Source: Saccharibacillus sp. JS10
GTDB lineage: Bacteria > Bacillota > Bacilli > Paenibacillales > Paenibacillaceae
Reading direction: 5' to 3'
Length of the DNA: 64,000 bases
Assembly (NCBI RefSeq): GCF_024436065.1
Contig: NZ_JANFNS010000004.1
Location: 186,001-250,000, forward strand
The position numbers and the translations under genes are program-made. The notes beneath the pieces were generated by a model. That model did not search any database and was not told the DNA's origin. It saw nothing but the letters and a program-made list of their open reading frames with translations. Below, piece by piece: positions 51,628 to 59,557 of the stretch (position 1 is the first letter of the stretch; each line of letters begins with the position of its first letter).

Positions 51628-53493
51628 TCAAGACGTCGGCGGGAACCAAATCGTACGAAGATCGATCCAACCTTGCGAACCGAAGCTTATGCCGCGAATA
51701 CTTGGCAAGTAAGCAGTTTGCAAAGGAGTCTCGTACAGAACATGCAGTTGATGGCTGGCGATCAGCAATCGTTCGATATCGTCCAGTTCGCGTCCGCGAC
51801 CACGCGGCGTAGCATCGAACGAAGCTCGGCGCAGTGCATTTCGTACAGACAGACGCGTTTTGGAATCGGTATGTTCCGAGACATTCATGTACAGATCGAA
51901 TAATCGCAGTTGTTCGTCCCGATCGCGAATTAACGAAAATAAGATTAAGTCTGCGGCAAGCCTAGTGCGACCTTTAAAATCATCAACGGTCACGATAATG
52001 ATGCGGCACGCATATCCTTTTTTCAATAAACGTTCTCGAATCAGCAACGCATCTTTGCGGTATTGCGGAATCGTCAGTAATCGTAGAGATGTACGGTTCG
52101 CGAGATTCAAGTCTTCGGTAGATTCCGCCGGTGAAAGTTCGCCTGGAACCGAGATTTCTGGTAACGCCCCTTCAAGTTCAGGAACGTCAAGATCTGCAAT
52201 AGCCGCAATGACTGCCGCACGCCGCTGAGGATCGCGAAGAGGTCCGCTTTTGGTATTACAGGTGACGAATTTACGTGAAAACACTTCAGTATGGGTACGC
52301 GTCCAGCCAGCCTGTTTGCCAGGTTGCGCAGTTGGCTGATCATTATGCCGAAAATGCGGGCGGTGATGATGATCGAATCTGGGTTGAATCGGCTGCGTGA
52401 CTTCGCGTATCGATGGCTGAGCCGAGGAAAGGCTAGGCGTTCCGCCCGGAAGCACATGGAAAGGCAGATCGGTTTCTTCTTTTGGATCTTCGCCGCCTTG
52501 GATGCGCCACGGAATATTTACGATCTCGACACGGTCAAGATGGGCTCGACCCGCATAATGAGCCGGAAATGCTTCCAAGATGCACAAGTCTCGATCCAGG
52601 TCATGCAAACGAAAAGGTCCAGTGCCGATCGGCTGCGCGCTAAACGCTTCTTCTCCGCGCTTTAACGTATCTTTGGGTAGGATCGCGGCTCGGCTGGTAC
52701 ATAAGAAAGGCAAAAATAACGTATGCGCGCGCTTGAGCTTGATTTTCACCGTGAGCGGACCGGTTGCCCATACTTCTTCGATATTGCGGAACATAAACCC
52801 GTACAAAACGCGTTCCGGCAACTTCAGCATCCGTTCGAAAGAGTACACGACATCTTCGGCGGTCATGATGCTGCCATCGTGAAACGAGACATCTTTTCGC
52901 AAATAAAACGTCCAGCATCTCGAATCTTCCGAAGACTCCCAGTGATGAGCAAGTGCAGGCAAAATCTGATCCGAGCCATTTTCTTTTCGCAGCAGACCAT
53001 CGAATAGATGGCTGACGACGAAAGATTCGGCGAGCAAGTTGGTTCGTAACGGATCAAGCGCGTGCAATTGCTGACGGATCGGGAGCCGTAGCGTGTCGAT
53101 CTGGCGATTGGTCAGCAGTTCCGAGTGGTGCCCGAAATAGTTACGTAACGATTCTTGCAGGCGTTTTTGCATAGTGGGGGAAGGTGGATTGTCGCCAAGT
53201 TCTCCGGCAATTCCTCTAAAATCGCCACGCCGAATCGCTTCCGCTACCGATTGTGCCGCAATTTCTTCAGGTGTGACATGAAATACTAATTCCGATCGTT
53301 TGCCGCGCCCTCGCTGGGACAACCATTGAATCCATCCGGCGTCTCCCATTTTTCCGATTACCGTTAATGCGCTTCGATGTGTACAATCCAACGTCTCGGC
53401 AACTTCGGCAAGCGTAAGCTGTACCCCATTCGCTTCGGTGGCCTCTGCTCCGTACCGTTCATGGAGTAGCAAAAATTGCCTGTGCAACTTCAT
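51628..53493 (-). CDS. SgrR-family transcriptional regulator
   Basis: A 621-residue two-domain regulator. The N-terminal 120 residues form the SgrR winged helix (LTLAEVAETLDCTHRSALTVIGKMGDAGWI). From about residue 150 a periplasmic-binding-protein-like (SBP_bac_5) sensor follows (LLAESFVVSHLFDGLL, FHDGSIMTAEDVVYSFERML, PIGTGPFRL), binding a small solute. A His-rich, low-complexity insertion (HHHRPHFRHND) lies around residue 375, after PSLSSAQPSI. SgrR relatives respond to sugar-phosphate stress or solutes and often control a transporter. Start ATG follows AGGAGGATAC. Its 5' region overlaps half of an inverted repeat shared with 57.3 kb. Confidence 0.88.
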   Translation of the reverse strand: MKLHRQFLLLHERYGAEATEANGVQLTLAEVAETLDCTHRSALTVIGKMGDAGWIQWLSQRGRGKRSELVFHVTPEEIAAQSVAEAIRRGDFRGIAGELGDNPPSPTMQKRLQESLRNYFGHHSELLTNRQIDTLRLPIRQQLHALDPLRTNLLAESFVVSHLFDGLLRKENGSDQILPALAHHWESSEDSRCWTFYLRKDVSFHDGSIMTAEDVVYSFERMLKLPERVLYGFMFRNIEEVWATGPLTVKIKLKRAHTLFLPFLCTSRAAILPKDTLKRGEEAFSAQPIGTGPFRLHDLDRDLCILEAFPAHYAGRAHLDRVEIVNIPWRIQGGEDPKEETDLPFHVLPGGTPSLSSAQPSIREVTQPIQPRFDHHHRPHFRHNDQPTAQPGKQAGWTRTHTEVFSRKFVTCNTKSGPLRDPQRRAAVIAAIADLDVPELEGALPEISVPGELSPAESTEDLNLANRTSLRLLTIPQYRKDALLIRERLLKKGYACRIIIVTVDDFKGRTRLAADLILFSLIRDRDEQLRLFDLYMNVSEHTDSKTRLSVRNALRRASFDATPRGRGRELDDIERLLIASHQLHVLYETPLQTAYLPSIRGISFGSQGWIDLRTIWFPPTS

Positions 53494-53510
53494 GATGTAT
53501 CCTCCTCTAC

Positions 53511-53570
53511 AAAATAAGAAAAAACTGCTCCAAAGCTTTCTCTTTATCTTCTTATTTTATCACCTACAAT
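53511..53570 (+). promoter_or_regulatory. Conserved promoter element, copy 1
   Basis: AAAATAAGAAAAAAC (53511-53525), 13 variable bases, a 23-base pyrimidine-rich block (53539-53561), 3 bases, then TACAAT (53565-53570). The copy at 57306-57365 has identical blocks and spacing. Within it AAAATAAGAA and TTCTTATTTT form a perfect inverted repeat. No consensus -35 is visible. It lies between the SgrR gene and DUF4173. Confidence 0.65.
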
Positions 53571-53606
53571 GGAAAAAGAATACAACGCGGATAGGAGATT
53601 TCATAA

Positions 53607-55115
53607 ATGAATAAGGGGATCAAAGAAAGCCGTAGAAAGTTAACGTATCCTTTGATTGTGGCAGTAGGGCTTGGAGGGTTACATCAGTATTTATTTTTCG
53701 GGCATTTGCCGGGTATATCGGTGCCGTTATTTTGGCTGCTGCTGTACGCCTATGTATGGAAGTTCGGGCGAAAAGTCATGCGTCCACTGGAAGTGCCAGG
53801 TATTCTGCTTGCAGGTGCGGGTTTTCTACTGTCTTTTTCGTATGCGCTGTTCGACAACCCGGTCTTTTTTACTTTGAATTTGATTGCCCTTCCCAGTCTT
53901 ATAGCGTGGCAGTTAACTTATATGCTGAGCGACCGCAAACGGGATTGGTACGATCCGATGTTGATTGTAGATGGAATCGGTTATGTGTTGAAACAAACGA
54001 TTTTGCATATTCCGGATGTGTTCTTGATTTTTCGTCTTCAAAAAAAGTCGGAACAAACTTCGCAAAATTCGAATAAAAATTCAGCGGGCAAACAAATCTT
54101 ATCCGGATTATTAATCGCTATTCCGATCCTGACCGTTGTACTGATGTTACTTTTTTCCGCAGACGGGGTGTTACGCAATCTAGCTGGCGAGATTCCACTG
54201 CTTTTCACCAATCTGACGCTGGGAACTTTGCCGATTCGTCTAATCTGGGCCGTCATCATCGGGGTCTTCTTGTTTACGTATTTGGCAGGGTTCTTGTCGC
54301 CGCGCCGCAAACCGTTGGTGCAAGGGCCTGCAATGCCGAGTATCGAAGAACCTTTCGCTAAATTTCAGCCTTTGGTAACGATTACGCTGATGATTATCAT
54401 TAATCTCGTTTATCTGTTATTTGTCGCTTTTCAATTTTCGTATTTGTTTGGGGCTTGGCAAGGCGTACTGCCTCAATCCTCGTCATACGCGGAGTATGCT
54501 CGAAGCGGTTTCGGTGAGTTGATCGGGGTAACGTTCATAAACTTTGCATTACTGCTATTGGGAATGTATGCGACGAACTCGGGAGAAGGCAAAATGCCAA
54601 AAGTATTAAACGGTCTGCTCTATTTTCTCGTTTTTTGTTCGGTCGCGATGTTGGGTTCGGCTTTTGCAAGGCTGCTCTTGTATGAAGAAGCTTATGGATA
54701 TACGCGTCTGCGATTTTTGGTACATGCGTTTATGATCTTTTTGTTTTTGCTACTGATGCTGTTCGCTTTATGTATCAAATTCCGCAAACTTCCGCTAGGA
54801 CGCTGGAGTGTCGCGCTTGCGGTATGTGCGTATGTGGCGCTCAATTATTCGTTGATGGATCGAACCATCGCACAGCTCAACTTGCAGCGTGAAGCGGAGT
54901 CGGCGGATTGGACTTACCTGATGGGGTTATCTGCCGACGCAACGCCGGTATTAGTAAAGGAAAGCTTATCTGGAAACCAAGAGATCCAACACTGGATCAA
55001 CAAGCCGACGCTGCAAAGACGAGATGGAGAAGGGGCTTGGCAGTCTTGGAATCTATCTAGAGCTTATGCCGATTATTTGTTGCGAAAAAACGCGGATTCC
55101 GCAGATCTTCCTTGA
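53607..55115 (+). CDS. DUF4173 multi-pass membrane protein
   Basis: A 502-residue integral membrane protein with about twelve hydrophobic helices. Family hallmarks: FTYLAGFLSPRRKP, YLFGAWQGVLPQSSSYAEYARSGFGEL (the A-R-x-G-F-x-E-L motif) and YGYTRLRFLVHAFMIFLF. DUF4173/DUF4153 proteins are widespread and uncharacterised. The C-terminal 100 residues are soluble. TAGGAGA precedes the ATG. Transcribed from a promoter shared in form with 57.3 kb. Confidence 0.85.
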   Translation: MNKGIKESRRKLTYPLIVAVGLGGLHQYLFFGHLPGISVPLFWLLLYAYVWKFGRKVMRPLEVPGILLAGAGFLLSFSYALFDNPVFFTLNLIALPSLIAWQLTYMLSDRKRDWYDPMLIVDGIGYVLKQTILHIPDVFLIFRLQKKSEQTSQNSNKNSAGKQILSGLLIAIPILTVVLMLLFSADGVLRNLAGEIPLLFTNLTLGTLPIRLIWAVIIGVFLFTYLAGFLSPRRKPLVQGPAMPSIEEPFAKFQPLVTITLMIIINLVYLLFVAFQFSYLFGAWQGVLPQSSSYAEYARSGFGELIGVTFINFALLLLGMYATNSGEGKMPKVLNGLLYFLVFCSVAMLGSAFARLLLYEEAYGYTRLRFLVHAFMIFLFLLLMLFALCIKFRKLPLGRWSVALAVCAYVALNYSLMDRTIAQLNLQREAESADWTYLMGLSADATPVLVKESLSGNQEIQHWINKPTLQRRDGEGAWQSWNLSRAYADYLLRKNADSADLP

Positions 55116-55148
55116 TCGATGAAAAGGATAGGTCAAAAATGTTGTGGG

Positions 55149-55574
55149 TTACGACTTATTTTGATCCAAAATTCGATTTAATACGTTTTGTATAGTAACA
55201 CCGTCGAAGTAACGCAAATAATGCTGTTCCGCTTCTTCGAAATAATCGTTCATCGCACCTGAAATACCCGAAGAGATTGTACATTCGCTGTCTGCAAGAC
55301 CTGTACTTTTTTTCGGCTTAAGTGCACCGCAGCAAGCAGCACGGTAGACATCTGCCAATGAAATGTCGGATGGAGGAACAGTCAAAAAGTATCCGCCGCC
55401 TACCCCTTCACGCGTTCCGACCCAACCGTTGGTACGCAAACACCCCATCGCTTTGCGAACACGGGCGGCGTTGGTTCCGACATTGGCGGCTAGTTCTTCG
55501 CTATTTGCCGGATTGGGAAGATGATACGCAAGATAAACAAGAAGATGTACGGCTGTAGGAAATTCGCTATTCAC
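55149..55574 (-). CDS. Rrf2-family transcriptional regulator
   Basis: A 141-residue winged-helix regulator: NSEELAANVGTNAARVRKAMGCLRTNGWVGTREGVGGGYFLTVPPSDISLADVYRA matches Rrf2 (the GxxGGYxL turn). Three cysteines (ACCGALKPKKSTGLADSEC) lie where related proteins bind an Fe-S cluster or sense thiol stress. GTG 55574 follows GAGGAGGG. It is 34 bases from the converging DUF4173 stop. Target genes cannot be named. Confidence 0.9.
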   Translation of the reverse strand: MNSEFPTAVHLLVYLAYHLPNPANSEELAANVGTNAARVRKAMGCLRTNGWVGTREGVGGGYFLTVPPSDISLADVYRAACCGALKPKKSTGLADSECTISSGISGAMNDYFEEAEQHYLRYFDGVTIQNVLNRILDQNKS

Positions 55575-55760
55575 TGTTTATCCCTCCTCAACTTGACTTA
55601 ATAATAAAGATAAGTTCTGAAAGGCGGCTAAGACGGTTTCACCTTTGTTGACCTTTTGAACTGTATGATTTATAATTACAGTTATAGCACAAGTATAATT
55701 CCTTTTAATCAATCTAGCAAACAACAAACTTTTAAACGGGGAAGAGAGAGGTGTATCAAC

Positions 55761-56132
55761 ATGAGTAAATGGACGACGGGAGATTGGGTTCAAGCATATA
55801 CCGACGACGGAGCTCTGGTACACGGGTATCTGATTGCCGCGAGCGCGCCGATTCAGACGGCTTTGCTACAGGTGACCCATAGTGATAATCGAGAGCTGAT
55901 GGGCAAAGAAATTGCTGTATCGGATCGCGGAATGAAGAAGCTATCGGATACGCCGCGCAGAAGCGAACAAGAGTTATTGAGCTTGATCGATCTAGCGCTG
56001 GAAATGCGTGACGAAGCTTGGTTTACCGAATTGACCAATGAACTGCGTAACGGCTCGAAGCATGCTAGACGCCGTAGCGATGGTCAAACTCCAAGACACG
56101 TTAATCGTCTAGGCTCGTCAGACGTTCGTTAA
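55761..56132 (+). CDS. Small protein with IDEAL-like motif
   Basis: A 123-residue soluble protein. N-terminal part WTTGDWVQAYTDDGALVHGYLIA suggests a small beta-rich domain; the C-terminal part (71-96: ELLSLIDLALEMRDEAWFTELTNEL) fits the IDEAL-domain pattern (ID-x-ALxxxDxxxFxxLxxEL). The tail is Arg/Ser-rich. Similar short proteins occur in Bacillales and are uncharacterised. GAGAGGTG lies seven bases before ATG 55761. Confidence 0.7.
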   Translation: MSKWTTGDWVQAYTDDGALVHGYLIAASAPIQTALLQVTHSDNRELMGKEIAVSDRGMKKLSDTPRRSEQELLSLIDLALEMRDEAWFTELTNELRNGSKHARRRSDGQTPRHVNRLGSSDVR

Positions 56133-56196
56133 TGCAAGCTATAGATATTCGTTGCCAATTCAGCTTCAACCTTATAAATTAAAGTCACACCCATTC

Positions 56197-56230
56197 AAGC
56201 GGAATCGTCTTCGGGCGATGCCGCTTTTTT
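56197..56230 (+). terminator. Rho-independent terminator
   Basis: Stem AAGCGGAATCG/CGATGCCGCTT with one mismatch, then six T, about 65 bases after the IDEAL-like gene. Confidence 0.8.
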
Positions 56231-56265
56231 GTTGAGGTGAACGACTTGAAGCGGAGGCAATCCTC

Positions 56266-57312
56266 ATGATTTATACGAAAATAGTAGCCGCGCTAATTGC
56301 GGCTGCATTACTACTGAGTTCAAGCCCAACCCCGGATCTCGGAGCGACGCCGCAAGTTGCGAGTATGCCGATTGTGTTGGGATATTATACGGATCAATCC
56401 GACGGATCGCTTAAACAGTATCACAGTCAATTCAATCTGCTTGCGACAGATACACTCAATACGGATGGCAACGGAAATCTAGTAGGATCTACCCCGATGC
56501 AAGCTTTGAAAAAAGCCGATCAATATGGCATAAAAGCGTACGCATTAGTCTCGAATTACGGGGAAAAGGGTTGGGACGGACAGATTGCCCATCAGGTTTT
56601 AAATAATCCGACAGTCAAAGCCCAACTCATTGCGAATATGATAAAAACTGTGCGAAACCATGATTATATCGGGATCAATATCGATTTTGAAGAAGTGGTT
56701 CCCGAAGATCGCCAAGCGCTAAGTTTATTCGTACGCGATACGGCAACAGAAATGCGTAAATACGGCAAAAAAACAATGGTATCCGTGCCGGCAAAGACCG
56801 AAGACGATATTCAAAACGGTTGGTCAGGCGCTTTTGATTACAAAAAAATCGGTCGGTATGCGGATCTCGTGCAAGTGATGACTTATGATGAGCATGGCAT
56901 GTGGAGCGAACCCGGTTCTGCCGCGGGGCTAAGTTGGATCGATGCTTCACTCAAGTTCGCGGTTACGAAAGTGTCGCCGTCCAAGCTGCTCGCCGGAGTT
57001 CCGGCTTACGGCAATGATTGGAATCTATCCGATCCAAGCGATGAAAGCGGCGGTATGATGGCTTGGAAAAATATTCGCAAGCTGATACGCGAGCAATCGC
57101 TTACGGGTAAGCGCGATCCGCAGTCGAAATCGATGAAGGCTGCTTATCAGGCAGATGACGGAGATCGGCATGTCGTCTGGTATGAAGACGCGTATAGCAT
57201 CAAGTTGAAAGCACAGTTGGTGAAAAAATACCGTCTAGCCGGTATTTCGGTTTATGCGCTTGGGATGGAAGATGCAGCATTTTGGTCCGCGCTGCAAGCC
57301 GGTCTAAAATAA
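56266..57312 (+). CDS. GH18-family glycosidase (YaaH-like), secreted
   Basis: A 348-residue protein with an N-terminal hydrophobic signal sequence (about 4-20; no lipobox) and a GH18 TIM-barrel. Catalytic segment is GINIDFEEV with E142 as acid/base (the usual DxxDxDxE appears as G-I-N-I-D-F-E, the variant seen in spore-lytic YaaH/YdhD-type enzymes). Other landmarks are VMTYDEHG and a C-terminal WYEDAYSIKLKAQLVKKYRLAGISVYALG. It likely acts on peptidoglycan or chitin-like glycans outside the cell. No LysM domain. GGAGG precedes the ATG. Confidence 0.88.
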   Translation: MIYTKIVAALIAAALLLSSSPTPDLGATPQVASMPIVLGYYTDQSDGSLKQYHSQFNLLATDTLNTDGNGNLVGSTPMQALKKADQYGIKAYALVSNYGEKGWDGQIAHQVLNNPTVKAQLIANMIKTVRNHDYIGINIDFEEVVPEDRQALSLFVRDTATEMRKYGKKTMVSVPAKTEDDIQNGWSGAFDYKKIGRYADLVQVMTYDEHGMWSEPGSAAGLSWIDASLKFAVTKVSPSKLLAGVPAYGNDWNLSDPSDESGGMMAWKNIRKLIREQSLTGKRDPQSKSMKAAYQADDGDRHVVWYEDAYSIKLKAQLVKKYRLAGISVYALGMEDAAFWSALQAGLK

Positions 57313-57365
57313 GAAAAAACATTCCTTATATCTTCTCTTTATCTTCTTATTTTATCTTTTACAAT
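57306..57365 (+). promoter_or_regulatory. Conserved promoter element, copy 2
   Basis: Same blocks and spacing as copy 1: AAAATAAGAAAAAAC (57306-57320), 13 variable bases, the 23-base pyrimidine-rich block (57334-57356), 3 bases, TACAAT (57360-57365). It overlaps the GH18 stop codon and precedes the gene at 57416. Confidence 0.65.
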
Positions 57366-57415
57366 AAAAGAAAGAAGAGTGATCGGCTGACGTCGGTCGA
57401 AAAGGAGGAGTTACT

Positions 57416-57913
57416 ATGGAAAAAAGAACAGACGAAGATGTGATTCGGATTCGGGTTTTGCCGGAAGAAGTCAACGAAGTCGCGGAATGGGCAGGATTGA
57501 TGTTGGGCGAGCTGGTCGGGCACGATGATTCTACCAACGGAGAACCGGTTGCTTTTCGCGATCCTGAACGTGCCGCAGAGTTGATGGAATTGCTGATGCT
57601 TTGCAGCGAAGAAGGCGCAGATGCTTCAGCGGCGTTAGAGCCGATTGTATCCAAGCTTGAACTTGTGTCCGCAGAACAGGCTCCGGATTCATCTTCTTTT
57701 TTATCAGATTTCTCCGCTTTTTCTACCCCGCCGCCTTTTGATTCTGCATACTCGCCGTACGCAAGTGAGGTTGAAGCCTGTTCAGAGAAGATGCCGATAT
57801 ATCGCGACGAGCAAGAGCGAGAAGAGGTACTTATGGCAGTTCGTTACGGAGCATCTGCGTTGCTTGATTTAGCTCGAAGTCATGGAATGAATGTGCCTGA
57901 CCGTTTACGGTAA
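57416..57913 (+). CDS. Uncharacterised acidic protein
   Basis: A 165-residue soluble, acidic protein with two helical segments (EVNEVAEWAGLMLGELVG and AAELMELLMLCSEEGADASAAL) and a low-complexity Ser/Pro/Ala linker before a C-terminal helix (VLMAVRYGASALLDLARS). No family recognised. AAAGGAGG precedes the ATG. Its promoter shares a long element with DUF4173, suggesting joint control. Confidence 0.7.
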   Translation: MEKRTDEDVIRIRVLPEEVNEVAEWAGLMLGELVGHDDSTNGEPVAFRDPERAAELMELLMLCSEEGADASAALEPIVSKLELVSAEQAPDSSSFLSDFSAFSTPPPFDSAYSPYASEVEACSEKMPIYRDEQEREEVLMAVRYGASALLDLARSHGMNVPDRLR

Positions 57914-57960
57914 AAGAAGCCTTCTACGCATCCGGTTGGAATGTGTAGAAGGCTTCTTTG
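57913..57960. terminator. Bidirectional terminator
   Basis: Near-perfect 19-bp stem AAAGAAGCCTTCTACGCAT/ATGTGTAGAAGGCTTCTTT between the converging 57416 and DoxX genes. Confidence 0.92.
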
Positions 57961-57977
57961 TTTGGATGGTTAGAAGC

Positions 57978-58517
57978 TTAAGCAGCTCCGAATTTATTTT
58001 GCTGAGGCGTATTTCCGACGACATCTTGATTTTTTTTGTTGCGACCCCAGACATGGGCTCTCAGGTAAGGGATGACCCAACGATCCAGACCGATTTTTCC
58101 AGCGTTCAGAGCTGCGACGACGATCAAGATTTCAGCGATGATCAGGTAAGGGTTGGTGCTTACTGTGCCCGAGAACAAGAAGGCGAAGTTCATGACCATG
58201 CCCATCAGAGCGGCGAAAGTAGTGAAGGTGCCGAGGATCAGTCCCAGACCGACTGCGAATTCACCGATAGGAACCAAGACGTTGAACAGCCCGACATTCG
58301 GAAGGGCAAAGTGTTCGAGGAAGTTCGCCCAAAGCGGTTGCACCGCTGGGTGATCGCCGCCTGCTTGGGCGAGTGCGCCTTGCATAAAGCCCGAAGCGTC
58401 GAATCCTCCGCCTGTTAATTTACCCCATCCGCCTTCAATCCATTTGATCCCGATATACACACGCAGTGCTGTCAGTAACCACATTGCGACTTTGTTTGTT
58501 CTTAGCCAGTTGTTCAT
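57978..58517 (-). CDS. DoxX-family membrane protein
   Basis: A 179-residue four-helix membrane protein: TALRVYIGIKWIEGGWGKLTGGGFDASGF, PIGEFAVGLGLILGTFTTFAALMGMVMNFAFL, and a hydrophobic IIAEILIVVAALNAG helix give the DoxX pattern. Members relate to quinol oxidation or thiol-oxidative stress complexes. ATG 58517 has AGGAGAG eight bases upstream. The C-terminus is polar (NKKNQDVVGNTPQQNK). Confidence 0.88.
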   Translation of the reverse strand: MNNWLRTNKVAMWLLTALRVYIGIKWIEGGWGKLTGGGFDASGFMQGALAQAGGDHPAVQPLWANFLEHFALPNVGLFNVLVPIGEFAVGLGLILGTFTTFAALMGMVMNFAFLFSGTVSTNPYLIIAEILIVVAALNAGKIGLDRWVIPYLRAHVWGRNKKNQDVVGNTPQQNKFGAA

Positions 58518-58680
58518 TTTCTCCACTCTCCTATGAGTTGTATTGGGTCGCTTGTTCAGCGGCTCTTTTTGTAGGTGACGTCTTCCATGTCTTTATCATA
58601 GAGGAAAGATTAAATTTTAAATGTGACAAAAATCACAAAGTGAAAGATTCTTTTAAAAAAAGTTTTGGTGGAGGGGAAGA

Positions 58681-58812
58681 GGCGCTGCGAGAGAAATTCG
58701 TTTCGGTCGCGTGTTGAAATCGAGAAAATTTGATTAAACTTGGAATGGGTTTTCTCGATTTCAAAGGCGAACGCTAACGCTCCTGCACTGAATTTCTCTC
58801 TCCGCTTGGCTT
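58681..58812 (+). repeat. Nested-hairpin repeat element A, copy 5
   Basis: Full-length copy: outer arms GAGAGAAATTC/GAATTTCTCTC, inner stem GAAATCGAGAAAA/TTTTCTCGATTTC. It is nearly identical to copy 2 but keeps the GCGAACGCTAACGCTCC segment seen in copy 1. It lies in the gap between the TetR stop and the DoxX start (58518-58930), which otherwise holds a terminator only. Confidence 0.87.
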
Positions 58813-58846
58813 GTAAGGTGCGGACGTACAAAATCTTCTTTTAAAT

Positions 58847-58880
58847 AAAAGACTCTTTTCCTAAGAAAAGAGCCTTTTGA
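58847..58880 (-). terminator. Terminator for the MFS-TetR operon
   Basis: Stem AAAAGACTCTTTTC/GAAAAGAGCCTTTT (one mismatch); on the minus strand it ends in a T-rich tail, about 50 bases after the TetR stop. Confidence 0.65.
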
Positions 58881-58930
58881 AATAATTCTATACAATTCGA
58901 ATACAGTAAATCTCAGCTAAATCGCTGGAT

Positions 58931-59557
58931 TTATCGTGGGGATAAGGAACTCAAGATCATATCGATCATACGTTGCGATATGGGGTGAGTTTGAGGTTTG
59001 GTGGGATCGCCGAAGCTCAATTTTTGGAGCAAGCCCATCATGGCGGTAAAGATGAATTCGCCGGTTTCCAGAACGTGAAGATCAGGGCGGAGCGAGCCGT
59101 CGGAGATTCCGGCTTGGAGTGGAGCGTTTAGGAAATGCGTTTGTTTTTTTAGATCAATAAAAGCTTTGTATTGATTCAGCAGTTTGGCGTCGGGCGGGTA
59201 AGCGTCGTAATGCAGATCAAATAACAGAATAAATCGCATATCTGCTTTGTTTTGCAACGTATAGACGCTCCAGGCTTGTAGCATTCGATGAAGACGATCG
59301 CGTCCAGATAGCTGAGGATCGTCATTAATTTGGATATTCTCGGACAAATGTTCGAGTGCTTGCATTTGCACAGTGAATACGAGTTCGTCGATAGATTGAA
59401 AATGCTTATAATAAGTCACGCGGCTGACGCCGGCTTGTTCGCAGACGTCTTTGACGGATACGCCCGGGAAGCCTTGTGAGAAAAAGAGTTGCCGACCCGC
59501 GGCGATAATATCGTCACGGTTTTGTTGTTTGCGGTGTTGATGCCAAGTTTCACTCAT
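58931..59557 (-). CDS. TetR-family transcriptional regulator
   Basis: A 208-residue TetR/AcrR protein: DNA-binding helices RDDIIAAGRQLFFSQGFPGVSVKDVCEQAGVSRVTYYKHFQS, then a ligand-binding domain. Its start (ATG 59557, AAGGAG upstream) overlaps the MFS stop by eight bases, so it is translated with the transporter it probably represses. Confidence 0.92.
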   Translation of the reverse strand: MSETWHQHRKQQNRDDIIAAGRQLFFSQGFPGVSVKDVCEQAGVSRVTYYKHFQSIDELVFTVQMQALEHLSENIQINDDPQLSGRDRLHRMLQAWSVYTLQNKADMRFILLFDLHYDAYPPDAKLLNQYKAFIDLKKQTHFLNAPLQAGISDGSLRPDLHVLETGEFIFTAMMGLLQKLSFGDPTKPQTHPISQRMIDMILSSLSPR

